A stretch of 51,223 nucleotides of DNA from Deltaproteobacteria bacterium (GCA_028818775.1 JAPPNE010000002.1:1-51223), one strand, 5' to 3'; shown: positions 33,194 through 42,647, numbered from the stretch's first letter. Notes: a model not told the origin generated them from the sequence alone. Made by a program: numbers and translations.

Positions 33194-34279
33194 CTAGTCC
33201 CGAATATCCTGGGTGAACCACTCCCTGGGTATTTCCCGGCCGGCGCCCAGCTCCCGCGCCTTCCGCACTACGTAGCCGGCCACGGAGGCGAACTGGAGGC
33301 CTTGGGTGCCGTCGTTCAGGAAGAACGTCACGTCCGAGTCCTTGGCGCGGCCCTGCACCGTGCCGCCCATGAGGTCCGTCAGCAGCGGGTGCTTGCCCGA
33401 GAACAGGTCCACGCCGGGGTTCACGATGCGCGTGGTTTCGTCGTCGGTGCCGGCCACGTAGGAGGCGTATCCGGCGATGCGTTGCATGCCTTCGTCGAGG
33501 GTGTGGATGGTGCCGCGGCCGAGCTTCACGGTCACGTCGCAGCGGTCGAGGATGCCGGGGTCCCACTCGTTGCTGCGGACGCAGGTGACGAAGGCGCCGT
33601 CCTCCACCCAGCCGGGGTTCTCCACCACCACCCGCACCGAGTCGGTGCAGGTGGCCACCATGTCCGAGCCCCGCACCACCTCCTCCACGTTGTCCCGCGC
33701 GGTCACGGGCACGCCCAGCATCTCGCTCATCCTCGTCGCGTAAGCCTCGCGGTTGGCCGGGGTCGGGCTGTAGACCTTGACCTCGGTGAGATTCCGCACT
33801 TCGGCGAACGCGCGCAGGTAGGTCTCCGCCATGCCGCCGGAACCGAGCATCCCCACCACCGAGGCGTCCTCCCGCGCCAAGTACCGCGCCGCCAGGCCCG
33901 CGCAGGCGCCCACGCGCATGTGCTGGATGATGCCGTCGTTGATGATGGCCAAGGGCTCGGCGTTGCGCGCGGAGAAGACCATCACCAGGCCGCAGTAGGT
34001 GCCGGGCTCCATGCAGTACTTTTCCACCGTGCGGCCTTCCGGCCACTCCAGCATGTCCGACTTCATGCGGATGGCAAACACACCGAAGGAGCGCGAGGCC
34101 CCTTCCATGGTGCCCCAACGGTACATGCGCTCCGGATCTTCCTGCGGCACGTAAAGGTCGATGCGCGGCCGGTACACGGCGCGCTGCGCCAGCAGGTCGC
34201 GGTAGCCGGTCTCCAGGGCGTCGATGCAGCCCTTCATGTCGAGGATTTCCTCTACGGTCTCGTTGTTGATGAGCAGCAT
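33194..34279 (-). CDS. Ornithine cyclodeaminase/mu-crystallin family protein (paralogue 2)
   Basis: A 361-residue OCD-family protein: VVGMLGSGGMAETYLRAFAE is the nucleotide-binding motif (about residue 140), then VKVYSPTPANREAYATRM and TCTDSVRVVVENPGWVEDG. The start ATG lies at 34279. It is clearly related to paralogue 1 (same VKVYSP and WFxQDI elements), yet the N-terminal substrate region differs, with MYRWGTMEGASRSFGVFAIR. It is flanked by moaA and the molybdopterin-binding gene, an unexpected association for an amino-acid enzyme. Substrate unknown. Confidence 0.88.
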   Translation of the reverse strand: MLLINNETVEEILDMKGCIDALETGYRDLLAQRAVYRPRIDLYVPQEDPERMYRWGTMEGASRSFGVFAIRMKSDMLEWPEGRTVEKYCMEPGTYCGLVMVFSARNAEPLAIINDGIIQHMRVGACAGLAARYLAREDASVVGMLGSGGMAETYLRAFAEVRNLTEVKVYSPTPANREAYATRMSEMLGVPVTARDNVEEVVRGSDMVATCTDSVRVVVENPGWVEDGAFVTCVRSNEWDPGILDRCDVTVKLGRGTIHTLDEGMQRIAGYASYVAGTDDETTRIVNPGVDLFSGKHPLLTDLMGGTVQGRAKDSDVTFFLNDGTQGLQFASVAGYVVRKARELGAGREIPREWFTQDIRD

Positions 34280-34356
34280 GGCGGTGTCCTCGTGAGGGGC
34301 CTGTATGTAGGACGGGTCGAGCGGCCTTGAACCGGCACGCCGGCCGAACGGGAAGC

Positions 34357-34380
34357 ACGCCGCCGCGAAACGGCGGGCGT
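34357..34380 (-). terminator. GC-rich hairpin after moaA
   Basis: On the minus strand ACGCCCGCCG, loop TTTCG, CGGCGGCGT with one bulge, immediately after the moaA stop. No long T-tract follows, so it may be a pause or RNA-stability element rather than a complete terminator. Confidence 0.35.
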
Positions 34381-35393
34381 CAGCCTCCCAGCGTAATCAT
34401 CTCGATCTTGTCGTGTTGTTCCGGATCGTAGCCGTCGGGCGACTGGATGGCGTGGAGACGGTCGGCCGAGAAGCGGTCCGTGCGGCCGGCCCACACGGCC
34501 GCCATCCAATCACGGATATCGTCATCGCCGGCGTCGCTCCGAAGCCGCGCCTTGAGGTCGTGCCCGGTTCGGGAAAAGAGGCAGGTCACCAGCCGGCCGT
34601 CCGCGGTCAGGCGTCCGCGGCTGCAGGTGCCGCAGAACGGCTCGGTCACGGACGCGACGATGCCCACCGTGCCCTTGCCGTCGCGGAAGGCATAGTCCAC
34701 CGCGGGCGCGTTGCCTTCGCCCCGGCCGATGGGCTCCAGCGGGTAGCGCGCGCCGATGCGTTCGAGGATCTCGGCCTTCGGCACCGTCCGTTCCAGCCGC
34801 CAGGCGTTGGCCGTGCCCACGTCCATGTACTCGATGAAGCGTATGACGAAGCCGTGCTCCCGCCCGAACTCCACCAGCGGGAGGATGTCCTCCTCGTTGA
34901 CGCCGCGCTCGATGACCGCGTTGATCTTGATGGGTGCGAGCCCGGCTTCCCGGGCCGCGAACAGCCCCTTCAGGACGTCGTCGAGATCGCCCCGCTTGGT
35001 GACGCGCCGGAACCGTTCCGGGTCGAGGCTGTCGATGCTCACGTTGATGCGCCGCAGCCCGGCGGCCCGCAACGCCCCGGCCATGCCGCTCAGGCGCGAG
35101 CCGTTGGTGGTAAGCGCGATGTCCTCGATGCCCTCGATGCCCGAGAGTTGCCGCACCAGATCCGGCAGGTCGCGCCGCAGCAGCGGCTCCCCCCCGGTCA
35201 AGCGGATCTTCCGCACCCCGAGGGGCACTGCCAGCCGCACCGTCCGGCAGATCTCCTCGTAGGTGAGGATCTCCCGCTTGTGGATCCAGTCGTAGTGGTC
35301 GAACGGCATGCAGTAGGTGCAACGAAAGTTGCACCGGTCCGTCACCGAGATCCGCAAGTCCCGCAAGGGACGATGAAGCTGGTCCTGCAACAC
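34380..35393 (-). CDS. moaA: GTP 3',8-cyclase MoaA (molybdenum cofactor biosynthesis)
   Basis: MoaA, a radical SAM enzyme, makes 3',8-cyclo-GTP in the first step of molybdopterin synthesis. The 337-residue protein has the SAM cluster motif CNFRCTYC (21-28), LTGGEPLLRRDL, NVSIDSLDPERF, and the C-terminal second cluster FCGTCSRGR...LVTC. It ends in the double glycine (ITLGG) needed for MoaA activity. The start is GTG 35393, followed at once by a TTG codon. No ribosome site is visible, and the candidate promoter ends almost at the start, so a leaderless mRNA is possible. moaC is not nearby. Confidence 0.95.
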   Translation of the reverse strand: MLQDQLHRPLRDLRISVTDRCNFRCTYCMPFDHYDWIHKREILTYEEICRTVRLAVPLGVRKIRLTGGEPLLRRDLPDLVRQLSGIEGIEDIALTTNGSRLSGMAGALRAAGLRRINVSIDSLDPERFRRVTKRGDLDDVLKGLFAAREAGLAPIKINAVIERGVNEEDILPLVEFGREHGFVIRFIEYMDVGTANAWRLERTVPKAEILERIGARYPLEPIGRGEGNAPAVDYAFRDGKGTVGIVASVTEPFCGTCSRGRLTADGRLVTCLFSRTGHDLKARLRSDAGDDDIRDWMAAVWAGRTDRFSADRLHAIQSPDGYDPEQHDKIEMITLGG

Positions 35394-35401
35394 GACGAGT
35401 T

Positions 35402-35430
35402 AATATGGAACCGGGAACTTGCCAAGTCAA
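35402..35430 (-). promoter_or_regulatory. Candidate moaA promoter
   Basis: On the minus strand TTGACT (35430-35425), a 17-base spacer and CATATT (35407-35402). The expected transcription start falls within a few bases of the GTG at 35393. Read by eye; the -10 box is only fair. Confidence 0.4.
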
Positions 35431-35464
35431 GGTAACGAACCCCTTGCGCCGGACTGCCTGCCGC

Positions 35465-35493
35465 TTGACGGAACCCCATGCACAGGGAATAAT
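35465..35493 (+). promoter_or_regulatory. Candidate promoter of the isochorismatase gene
   Basis: TTGACG (35465-35470), 17 bases, AATAAT (35488-35493); each box matches five of six consensus bases. It is divergent from the moaA promoter. The leader would be about 65 bases long, ending in the AAGGAAGAGGAG site before ATG 35567. Confidence 0.5.
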
Positions 35494-35566
35494 CCGGTTG
35501 GATCACTGGAGAGCGATTGAAGCGCTGAACGGCTGTTTGCCATTTCACAAGGAAGAGGAGTCATCT

Positions 35567-36286
35567 ATGGCCAATACATGGGACGATATTCTGACCGACC
35601 GTGACAAGGAAGTGTTCGCGCTGTCGGGCTACGGCGCCAAGGCCGGGTTCGGGTCGAGGCCGGCGGTGCTGGTGATCGACGTGAACTACAACTTCGTCGG
35701 CGACCGGCGGGAGCCCATCCAGGAGTCGGTCAAGCGCTTCCGCAACAGTTGCGGCGAGGAAGGCTGGGTCGGCGTGGACCACATCGTGACCCTGCTGGAG
35801 GAAGCCAGGAAGAAGCACCTGCCGATCTTCTTCACCACCGGCCACGGCGAGGAGGACTCCGTCGCCTTCGGCCGCTGGCACGGCAAGAACTCGCGCGGCA
35901 CCGAGGACTTCGACGATCTGGCCAAGAAAGGCAACGAGATCGTCAAGGAGATCGCGCCCGAGAAGGGCGAGGTGGTGGTGCGCAAGCAGAAGCCCAGCGC
36001 CTTCTTCGGCACCCCGCTCATGAGCATGCTGAACGAGGTGCACGCGGACACCGTGCTGGTGACCGGGACCACCACCAGCGGCTGCGTCCGGGCGTCGGTG
36101 ATCGATGCGTTTTCGTACAACTACAACGTCGCGGTGGTGGAGGAATGCACCTTCGACCGCGGCCAGTCGTCGCACAAGGTCAACCTCTTCGACATGCACA
36201 TGAAGTACGCCGACGTCGTGTCGCTGGAGGAGACGCTCGACTACGTCCGGGGCCTGCCGGACAACCTGTACGCTCCCGCGCTCTAG
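35567..36286 (+). CDS. Isochorismatase-family cysteine hydrolase
   Basis: A 239-residue hydrolase with the cysteine-hydrolase triad in place: Asp38 in LVIDVNYNFVGD, Lys142 in RKQKPSAFFGTPL and Cys173 in TTTSGCVRASVID. The family includes isochorismatases, nicotinamidases and N-carbamoylsarcosine amidohydrolases; the length and the GxxxTSGCVRASVxDA motif suit the carbamoylsarcosine/maleamate amidase branch, but the substrate is unproven. AAGGAAGAGGAG lies upstream of ATG 35567. It stands alone between moaA and xerC. Confidence 0.9.
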   Translation: MANTWDDILTDRDKEVFALSGYGAKAGFGSRPAVLVIDVNYNFVGDRREPIQESVKRFRNSCGEEGWVGVDHIVTLLEEARKKHLPIFFTTGHGEEDSVAFGRWHGKNSRGTEDFDDLAKKGNEIVKEIAPEKGEVVVRKQKPSAFFGTPLMSMLNEVHADTVLVTGTTTSGCVRASVIDAFSYNYNVAVVEECTFDRGQSSHKVNLFDMHMKYADVVSLEETLDYVRGLPDNLYAPAL

Positions 36287-36325
36287 CGGCTCAGGGGCGC
36301 TTTGCGCAGGCGAGGCGTTCCAGTC

Positions 36326-37243
36326 ATGAGCGAGATCGCACGGCACATCGAAGGGTTCGGCGACTACCTGCGCGACCAGGCGCGCTTCTCTCCGCACTCG
36401 GTCAAGGGCTACCTGACCGACGTGGAGGGTTTCCGCCGGTACCTGGAAGAGAACGGCCTGGACACCGGGGGTGATGGCGACGCCGCCCTGCGCTCGGTGA
36501 ACACCCGCTGGATCCGGGGTTACCTCAAGACCCTCCACGACACCCGCAAGAAGAGCACCATCGGTCGCAAGCTCGCGGCCCTGAAGGGGTTTTTCCGCTA
36601 TCTCCTGCGCGAGGGCGTCATCGACCGGGACCCGCTGGTGGGGTTCTCCAACCCCAAGCAGGAGGCGCCGCTGGTGACGTTTCTGTCCGTGGACGAGGCG
36701 TTCCGGGTGTTGGGCTGCCTGCCCGACGAGGGCATCCTCCCGGCCCGCGACCGCGCCATCATGGAGGTGCTGTACTCTTCCGGCGTTCGGGTGAGTGAGT
36801 TGGTGGGGCTCGACTGGCGCGACGTGGACTTCTCCCTGGGCGTGCTCAAGGTGTTCGGCAAGGGGTCCAAGGAGCGCATCGTGCCGGTGGGGGAGGTGGC
36901 GCTGAAGGCCCTCCGCGATTACGCGGCCCATCAGCGGGAGCGCTGGGAACGCACCGCGCGCGGGGAAGAGCCGGTCTTCCTCAACAATCTCGGCAGCCGC
37001 ATCACCACCCGCAGCGTCGCGCGCATCGTCGACAAGTACCTGCGGCTCGCCGGCATTCCCGTGCGCATGGGCCCCCACGGCTTGCGCCACACCTTCGCCA
37101 CGCACCTCCTGAACGCCGGCGCCGACCTGCGTTCGATCCAGGAACTGCTGGGCCACGCAAGCCTCTCCACCACCCAGCGCTACACCCACGTCAACCTCGA
37201 CCAGCTCACCGCCGTCTACGACCGCGCCCATCCGCGGGCGTGA
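36326..37243 (+). CDS. xerC: Tyrosine recombinase XerC/CodV-type
   Basis: A 305-residue tyrosine recombinase with an N-terminal SAM-like core-binding domain and the catalytic residues Arg155 (SSGVRVSEL), Lys179 (VFGKGSKER), His251 and Arg254 ([12 protein letters not shown]), His277 ([11 protein letters not shown]) and nucleophile Tyr286 (RYTHV). Length and motifs are those of housekeeping XerC/D, which resolves chromosome dimers at dif. Lying just upstream of hslVU it matches the codV-clpQ-clpY order of Bacillus and relatives, which argues against a phage or integron integrase. ATG 36326 is preferred over TTG 36302. Confidence 0.92.
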   Translation: MSEIARHIEGFGDYLRDQARFSPHSVKGYLTDVEGFRRYLEENGLDTGGDGDAALRSVNTRWIRGYLKTLHDTRKKSTIGRKLAALKGFFRYLLREGVIDRDPLVGFSNPKQEAPLVTFLSVDEAFRVLGCLPDEGILPARDRAIMEVLYSSGVRVSELVGLDWRDVDFSLGVLKVFGKGSKERIVPVGEVALKALRDYAAHQRERWERTARGEEPVFLNNLGSRITTRSVARIVDKYLRLAGIPVRMGPHGLRHTFATHLLNAGADLRSIQELLGHASLSTTQRYTHVNLDQLTAVYDRAHPRA

Positions 37244-37449
37244 ACGGCGGCGGCTCGTCCTGGGACGCCGGCGGCCGCGCTTCTGCACTGTTTTCCGGCG
37301 GTTCCGGGTACAAGGGCCTGCGAAGTTGGCCGATTCGTGTTAGACTATCCAGTTCAGCGCGTGCTGCGGTGCCCGCGCCGGCAGACAGGGTCACGGAACC
37401 TCGCGAAAGTCCCATCGGCAACTCCATTCGCGATAGTCTCCCATTGACG

Positions 37450-37980
37450 ATGTTTCACGGAACCACCATTCTCGCCGTGCGTCACGGCGGCAAGATCGTA
37501 GTCGCGGGCGACGGACAGGTGAGCCTCGGCGGCACGGCCGTGAAGCACACCGCGCGCAAGGTTCGGAAGCTCTACGGCGACCGGGTCATCGCCGGGTTCG
37601 CGGGCGCCACCGCGGACGCGTTTACCCTGTTCGAGAAGTTCGAGGGAAAGCTCGAGCAGCACGGCGGGGTGTTCAAGCGCGCGGCGGTGGAGCTGGCCAA
37701 GGAGTGGCGCACGGACCGGATGCTGCGGCGGTTGGAAGCGCTGATGATCGTGGCCGATGTCGAGGCGTCGCTGTTGGTGTCGGGCAACGGCGACGTGGTG
37801 GAACCGGATGACGGCGTCGTCGCGGTCGGGTCCGGGGGGAATTACGCGCTGGCGGCGGCGCGTGCCCTGGTCCAGCACAGCTCGCTCGATGCCCGCGCCA
37901 TCGCCGAGGAGGCCATGAAGGTGGCGGCGACGATCTGTGTCTATACCAACGGCAATCTGACCATCGAGGAACTGCCCTGA
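37450..37980 (+). CDS. hslV: ATP-dependent protease subunit HslV (ClpQ)
   Basis: HslV is the proteolytic dodecamer chamber of the HslUV protease. The 176-residue protein reads [22 protein letters not shown]. The catalytic N-terminal threonine would be Thr5, exposed after removal of a four-residue MFHG propeptide, with a GDGQVSLG motif after it. The start is ATG 37450, 206 bases after xerC; that gap has no other gene. hslU follows 51 bases downstream. Confidence 0.97.
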   Translation: MFHGTTILAVRHGGKIVVAGDGQVSLGGTAVKHTARKVRKLYGDRVIAGFAGATADAFTLFEKFEGKLEQHGGVFKRAAVELAKEWRTDRMLRRLEALMIVADVEASLLVSGNGDVVEPDDGVVAVGSGGNYALAAARALVQHSSLDARAIAEEAMKVAATICVYTNGNLTIEELP

Positions 37981-38031
37981 CCCGCGCCGTCCGGCGCCGC
38001 CGGCACGGACGGCCCTCCCAGCACGGATCCC

Positions 38032-39444
38032 ATGAAAGACGAAAGTCGACAGTTGAGTGTGCGCGTGTCCGACGGGCAGGCGCTGACGCCGGTCATGACG
38101 CCCCGCGAGATCGTTTCGGAGCTGGACCGCTATATCGTCGGGCAGCGTGACGCCAAGCGCGCCGTGGCTGTGGCCGTGCGCAACCGCTGGCGGCGGCAAC
38201 TGGTGCCGGCCGAACTGCGCGACGAGATCGCCCCCAAGAACATCATCATGATTGGCCCCACGGGGGTGGGCAAGACCGAGATCTCCCGCAGGCTCGCCAG
38301 GCTGGCGCAGGCGCCGTTCATCAAGGTGGAGGCGTCGAAGTTCACCGAGGTGGGTTACGTCGGCCGGGACGTGGAGTCCATCATCCGGGATCTCATGGAC
38401 CTGTCCGTGAAGATGGTCCGGGAAGAGGAGCAGGAGAAGGTCCAGGTCAAGGCCCGGGACCTGGCGGAAGAGCGGGTCCTGGACCTGCTGCTGCCGGAGC
38501 CGCAGGCGCCGGACAACGGGGGCGGCGGCGACAGCGGGGGGGAAAGCCAGGTGGAGCGGCCTTCGCCCGCCACCCGCGAGAAGCTGCGGCGGATGCTCCG
38601 GGCCGGGAAGCTCGACGACCGCTCCGTCGACATCGAGCTGACCCAGAGCATGACGCCGATGATCGAGGTGCTGACGCCGCAGGGCATGGAGGAGATGGAG
38701 TCCAACATCAAGGAGATGTTTTCCAACCTCCTTCCCAAGCAGACCAAGCGCAAGACCGTGAAGATCCCCGAGGCCGTCAAGCTCCTCACCCAGGAGGAAG
38801 CGGCACGGCTCGTGGACATGGAGACCGTGGTGGGCGAGGCCACCCGCCGGGTGGAGCAGTCGGGCATCGTGTTCATCGACGAGATCGACAAGATCGCCGG
38901 CCGCGAAACCGTGCACGGCCCCGACGTGTCCCGGGAAGGGGTCCAGCGCGACCTCCTGCCCATCGTGGAGGGCTCGACGGTGAGCTCGAAGTACGGGCTG
39001 GTGCGCACCGACCACATCCTGTTCATCGCGTCGGGCGCGTTCCACAACTCCAAGCCGTCGGACCTGATCCCGGAGTTCCAGGGGCGGTTTCCGATCCGCG
39101 TGGAGCTGAGCTCTCTCGACAAGAACGACTTCGTGCGCATCCTGACCGAGCCCAAGAACGCGCTCATCCGGCAGTACGTGGCGCTCCTGGAGACGGAGAA
39201 GATCCACCTGCGCTTCGAGGACGACGCCATCGAGGAGATCGCCCGCATCAGCGCCGAAGCCAACGAAAAGATGGAGAACATCGGCGCGCGCCGGCTGCAC
39301 ACCATCCTGGAGAAGCTGCTGGACGAGATCTCGTTTACGGCGCCGGAGATGCCGGGCCGTGAAGTGCGTATCGACGCGGCCTACGTCAACGAGCGCCTGG
39401 ACGCCATTCTGAAGGACCAGGACCTGTCGCGGTACATCCTGTAG
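38032..39444 (+). CDS. hslU: HslU ATPase subunit of the HslUV protease
   Basis: HslU unfolds substrates and feeds them to HslV. The 470-residue AAA+ protein has Walker A GPTGVGKT (75-82), [13 protein letters not shown], an extended I-domain (about residues 115-245) with a Gly/Asp-rich low-complexity piece ([15 protein letters not shown]), Walker B VFIDEIDK and sensor motifs, and ends LSRYIL, the tail that activates HslV. Length is a little above E. coli HslU (443). An internal Met22 (MTPREIV) aligns with the usual N-terminus, so the first 21 residues may be an extension. Confidence 0.97.
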   Translation: MKDESRQLSVRVSDGQALTPVMTPREIVSELDRYIVGQRDAKRAVAVAVRNRWRRQLVPAELRDEIAPKNIIMIGPTGVGKTEISRRLARLAQAPFIKVEASKFTEVGYVGRDVESIIRDLMDLSVKMVREEEQEKVQVKARDLAEERVLDLLLPEPQAPDNGGGGDSGGESQVERPSPATREKLRRMLRAGKLDDRSVDIELTQSMTPMIEVLTPQGMEEMESNIKEMFSNLLPKQTKRKTVKIPEAVKLLTQEEAARLVDMETVVGEATRRVEQSGIVFIDEIDKIAGRETVHGPDVSREGVQRDLLPIVEGSTVSSKYGLVRTDHILFIASGAFHNSKPSDLIPEFQGRFPIRVELSSLDKNDFVRILTEPKNALIRQYVALLETEKIHLRFEDDAIEEIARISAEANEKMENIGARRLHTILEKLLDEISFTAPEMPGREVRIDAAYVNERLDAILKDQDLSRYIL

Positions 39445-39460
39445 GGAACTTGATTGGCGT

Positions 39461-39553
39461 CCTTCGACTTCGCTCCGCTGACGCTCCGCTACGCTCAGGG
39501 CGAACGGTTTCTCCCTTCCGTTCGTCCTGAGCGTAGCGAAGCGAAGTCGAAGG
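39461..39553. repeat. Long imperfect inverted repeat between hslU and argB
   Basis: The left arm begins CCTTCGACTTCGCT and ends CGCTACGCTCAGGGCGAACGG (39461-39507); the right arm (39518-39553) is its complement, CCGTTCGTCCTGAGCGTAGCG then AAGCGAAGTCGAAGG. The arms differ by one base near the apex and by an 11-base insertion in the left arm. The loop is 10 bases. Sequences of this CTGAGCGTAGCGAAGTCGAAGG type occur as dispersed repeats in many environmental bacterial genomes. It may also stop transcription out of hslU. Confidence 0.8.
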
Positions 39554-39576
39554 GCGCTGTGCCGGAGTAGCGGAAC

Positions 39577-40458
39577 GTGGAAGATTTCATCGGCAAGGCG
39601 GAAGTGCTGCTGGAAGCGCTCCCCTTCATCAAGCGTTTCTACGGCAAGACGTTCGTGGTCAAGTACGGCGGCGCGGCCATGGTCGACGAGGCGCTCAAGC
39701 AGAGCTTCGCCCAGGACATCGTGCTGCTCAAGTACGTGGGCATCAACGTCGTGGTGGTGCACGGCGGCGGCCCCCAGATCAACGAGACCTTGGGAAAGAT
39801 GGGCATCGAGAGCCGCTACGTGCGCGGCATGCGCGTCACCGACTCGGAAACCATCGACATCATCGAGATGGTGCTGGTGGGCAAGGTCAACAAGGAGATC
39901 GTCGCGCTCGTCAACCAGCACGGCGGCGCCGCCGTGGGCCTCAGCGGCAAGGACGGCCAGCTCATCCTGGCGCGCAAGATGAACGTCACCGTGCCGGGCG
40001 ACGGCGAGAGCACGGAGATCATCGACATCGGCATGGTGGGAGAGATCGTGCGGGTGGACCCCACGGTGATCCGCTCCCTGGACGGCAACCGCTTCATCCC
40101 GGTGATCGCGCCGGTGGGCGTGGGTGAGACGGGGGAGACCTACAACATCAACGCCGACCTGGTGGCCGGGCGCGTGGCCGCGGCCCTCGGGGCGGAGAAG
40201 CTGATCCTCCTGACGGACGTCGAGGGCGTGCGCGACCGCGAGGGAGGCCTGATCAGCACCCTCACCATCGCCGAGTCCACGGACCTCATCCGCAAGGACG
40301 TGATCTCGTCCGGCATGATCCCCAAGGTCGAGTGCTGCGTGGACGCTCTCAACGGCGGCGTGGTCAAGACCCACATCATCGACGGCCGGGACCGCCACGC
40401 GGTGCTGCTGGAGATCTTCACCGAGCAGGGTGTCGGCACCGAGGTGATCAGGGATTGA
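39577..40458 (+). CDS. argB: Acetylglutamate kinase
   Basis: ArgB phosphorylates N-acetylglutamate, the controlled step of arginine synthesis. The 293-residue protein has KYGGAAM and [10 protein letters not shown] for ATP and substrate binding. The N-terminal mobile helix [18 protein letters not shown] and the C-terminal [19 protein letters not shown] are features of arginine-inhibited hexameric forms. The start is GTG 39577 with GGAG upstream. It heads an argB-argD-argF-argG-argH run. Feedback inhibition is inferred from the helix. Confidence 0.97.
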   Translation: MEDFIGKAEVLLEALPFIKRFYGKTFVVKYGGAAMVDEALKQSFAQDIVLLKYVGINVVVVHGGGPQINETLGKMGIESRYVRGMRVTDSETIDIIEMVLVGKVNKEIVALVNQHGGAAVGLSGKDGQLILARKMNVTVPGDGESTEIIDIGMVGEIVRVDPTVIRSLDGNRFIPVIAPVGVGETGETYNINADLVAGRVAAALGAEKLILLTDVEGVRDREGGLISTLTIAESTDLIRKDVISSGMIPKVECCVDALNGGVVKTHIIDGRDRHAVLLEIFTEQGVGTEVIRD

Positions 40459-40464
40459 AACAAG

Positions 40465-41652
40465 ATGTCGAACCTTGAAGTACAACAGTTGACCGAAGCG
40501 CACGTGATGAACACCTACGCGCGCTTCCCCATCGCGCTGGTGCGGGGCGAGGGCGTGCGGGTGTGGGACGCGGACGGCAACGCGTACCTGGACTTCGTCG
40601 CCGGCATCGCCGTGAACAGCCTGGGACACTGCCATCACGCGGTGGCCAAGGCCGTGTCGGAGCAGGTGCGCAGCCTGATCCACGTCTCGAACCTCTACCA
40701 CATCGAGCCCCAGGCGCGCCTGGCCAAGGCGCTGTGCGAGCACTCCTTCGCCGACCGCGTGTTCTTCTGCAACAGCGGCGCCGAGGCCAACGAGGCCGCC
40801 ATCAAGCTGGCGCGGCGCTACGGTTCGGAGCAGGCCGGAGGCAGAAGCGAGGTCATCACCGCCCTCAACTCCTTCCACGGGCGTACCCTCGCCACCCTGA
40901 CCGCCACCGGCCAGGAGAAGATCCGGCTCGGCTACGATCCGCTGCCGTCGGGTTTCCGCTACGTGCCGTTCAACGACCTGGACGCCGCGGAAGACGCGGT
41001 GGACGAGCGCACCGCGGCCATCCTGGTGGAGCCCATCCAGGGCGAGGGCGGGGTGGTGGTGCCGGACGAGTCCTACATTCGCGGGCTGCGGCAGCTCTGC
41101 GACGACAAGGGACTGCTGCTGATCTTCGACGAGGTCCAGGTGGGCATGGGGCGCACCGGCCGGCTCTTCGGCTACGAGCACTTCGGCGTCGAGCCCGACG
41201 TCATGACCCTGGCCAAGGCCCTGGGCGGCGGCCTTCCCCTGGGCGCCATGCTGGCGCGCGAAGAGGTTGCCAAGAGCTTCCCGCCCGGGTCCCACGCCTC
41301 CACCTTCGGCGGCAACCCGGTGGTGTGCTCCGCCGGGCTGGCGGTGATGAAGACCATCCTGGAAGAAGGGCTGGTGGAGCACTGCGCGGCCATGGGCGAC
41401 CTGTTGCGCAAGGGACTGGAGGGGCTCGCGCAACGCTTCGGCTTCATCCGCGAGGTACGCGGCAAGGGGTTGCTGCTGGGCATGGAGATGGACCGCGAGT
41501 GCGGACCCATGGTCCAGGAATGCATGAAGAACGGTCTCCTGGTGGTGCTGGCAGGCGCCAACGTCCTGCGCATGGTGCCGCCGCTGACCGTGGCGGAGGC
41601 GGACGTCGAGGAGGCGCTGGCCATCCTGGAGCGGGTGCTGGAGCGGGTGTAG
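40465..41652 (+). CDS. argD: Acetylornithine aminotransferase
   Basis: A 395-residue class-III PLP aminotransferase: FCNSGAEANEAAIKLAR, SFHGRTLATL, LLIFDEVQVGMGRTG and the PLP lysine in TLAKALGGGLPLGAM. Position between argB and argF supports N-acetylornithine as substrate; many such enzymes also serve as succinyl-diaminopimelate aminotransferase, which would fit the dap genes downstream. It starts 6 bases after argB and its last base overlaps the GTG of argF. Confidence 0.96.
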   Translation: MSNLEVQQLTEAHVMNTYARFPIALVRGEGVRVWDADGNAYLDFVAGIAVNSLGHCHHAVAKAVSEQVRSLIHVSNLYHIEPQARLAKALCEHSFADRVFFCNSGAEANEAAIKLARRYGSEQAGGRSEVITALNSFHGRTLATLTATGQEKIRLGYDPLPSGFRYVPFNDLDAAEDAVDERTAAILVEPIQGEGGVVVPDESYIRGLRQLCDDKGLLLIFDEVQVGMGRTGRLFGYEHFGVEPDVMTLAKALGGGLPLGAMLAREEVAKSFPPGSHASTFGGNPVVCSAGLAVMKTILEEGLVEHCAAMGDLLRKGLEGLAQRFGFIREVRGKGLLLGMEMDRECGPMVQECMKNGLLVVLAGANVLRMVPPLTVAEADVEEALAILERVLERV

Positions 41653-42569
41653 TGAAGCGCGACGTACGGACATTGCGGGACCTCACGGCGGCGGACATGG
41701 ACCACGTCCTCTCCCTCGCCGCCACCCTCAAGCAGGAACGCAGGGAAGGGCGGTCGCGGCCGCTTCTGGCGGGGAAGAAGCTCGCCCTCTTGTTCCAGAA
41801 GCCCAGCCTGCGAACCCGCGCCACCTTCGACCTCGGCATGACCGAGCTGGGCGGCAGCACGCTCTTCCTGGGTCCCGACGAAGTGCAGCTCGGCACCCGG
41901 GAAACGCCGGCCGACTGCGTGCGGGTGCTGGACCGGCTGGTGGACATCATCGCGGCGCGGACGTTCGCGCAGGAAATCGTGGAGGAACTGGCCGGCCACG
42001 GCTCCGTGCCGGTGATCAACGCGCTTTCCGACATGTACCACCCGTGTCAGGTGCTGGCGGACCTGCTGACCCTGAAGGAAAGCAAGGGCAGTATCGAGGG
42101 CCGTCACGTGGTGTTCGTGGGCGACGGCAACAACGTGGTGCATTCCTGGCTCCTGGCGGCGGAGAAGCTGCCGTTCCGCTTCACCCTGGCGTGCCCCGAG
42201 GGGTTCGAGCCCGACCGGGAGATCCTGGATTCGGCGGTGGCCGCGGGAGCGGAGGTCGCCGTCACCCATGATCCGGCCGCGGCCGTGAACGGCGCCGACG
42301 CCATCTACACCGACGTGTGGGCGAGCATGGGGCAGGAGGCGGAGGCGGGCGACCGGCAACGGGCCTTTGCCGCCTTCCAGGTGAACGGAGAGTTGGTGGC
42401 CCGCGCCAGTAACGACGTAGTCGTGATGCACTGCCTGCCGGCCCACCGCGGCCAGGAGATCACCAACGAGATCATGGAGGGGCCGCACTCCGTGGTCTTC
42501 GACCAGGCGGAGAACCGCCTCCACGCGCAGAAGGCGCTGATGGTCTGGTGCCTCGCGGAGGGAGTGTAG
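41652..42569 (+). CDS. argF: Ornithine carbamoyltransferase
   Basis: ArgF joins ornithine and carbamoyl phosphate to citrulline. The 305-residue protein has the carbamoyl-phosphate loop KPSLRTRATFDLGM, MYHPCQVLADLLT, FVGDGNNVVHSWL for the second domain, and HCLPAHRGQEIT with the ornithine-binding cysteine. The start is GTG 41652, sharing one base with the argD stop. A dispersed repeat of about 67 bases separates it from argG. Confidence 0.96.
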   Translation: MKRDVRTLRDLTAADMDHVLSLAATLKQERREGRSRPLLAGKKLALLFQKPSLRTRATFDLGMTELGGSTLFLGPDEVQLGTRETPADCVRVLDRLVDIIAARTFAQEIVEELAGHGSVPVINALSDMYHPCQVLADLLTLKESKGSIEGRHVVFVGDGNNVVHSWLLAAEKLPFRFTLACPEGFEPDREILDSAVAAGAEVAVTHDPAAAVNGADAIYTDVWASMGQEAEAGDRQRAFAAFQVNGELVARASNDVVVMHCLPAHRGQEITNEIMEGPHSVVFDQAENRLHAQKALMVWCLAEGV

Positions 42570-42570
42570 G

Positions 42571-42647
42571 AGCTTGCCCTCCCGAAACGTCATTCCCGCG
42601 AAAGCTTGCCCTCGACCCCGATCGGGGGCGGGAATCCAGGGGCGGGG
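42571..42647. repeat. Dispersed repeat copy with an insertion, between argF and argG
   Basis: GAAACGTCATTCCCGCGAAAGC begins the repeat and CGGGAATCCAGGGG ends it, as in the copy at 15029, but a segment of about 22 bases containing CTCGACCCCGATCGGGGG (itself palindromic) is inserted at the apex. AGCTTGCCCTC occurs just before the repeat (42571-42581) and again inside it (42603-42613), giving a direct duplication of 11 bases. Nothing gene-like lies here; CGGGGAG serves as ribosome site for argG. Confidence 0.75.

Noticed and set aside
36326-37243. Tyrosine recombinase as part of a mobile element or integron
   Set aside because: Position just upstream of hslVU and XerC-like length and motifs match the housekeeping codV/xerC arrangement; no attachment site or cassette is seen.
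37354-41673. A very long open frame (over 1400 codons) on the minus strand across hslV, hslU, argB and argD
   Set aside because: It is antisense to four well-conserved genes, its translation is His/Val/Leu/Arg-rich low-complexity sequence, and such frames are expected opposite high-GC coding DNA.
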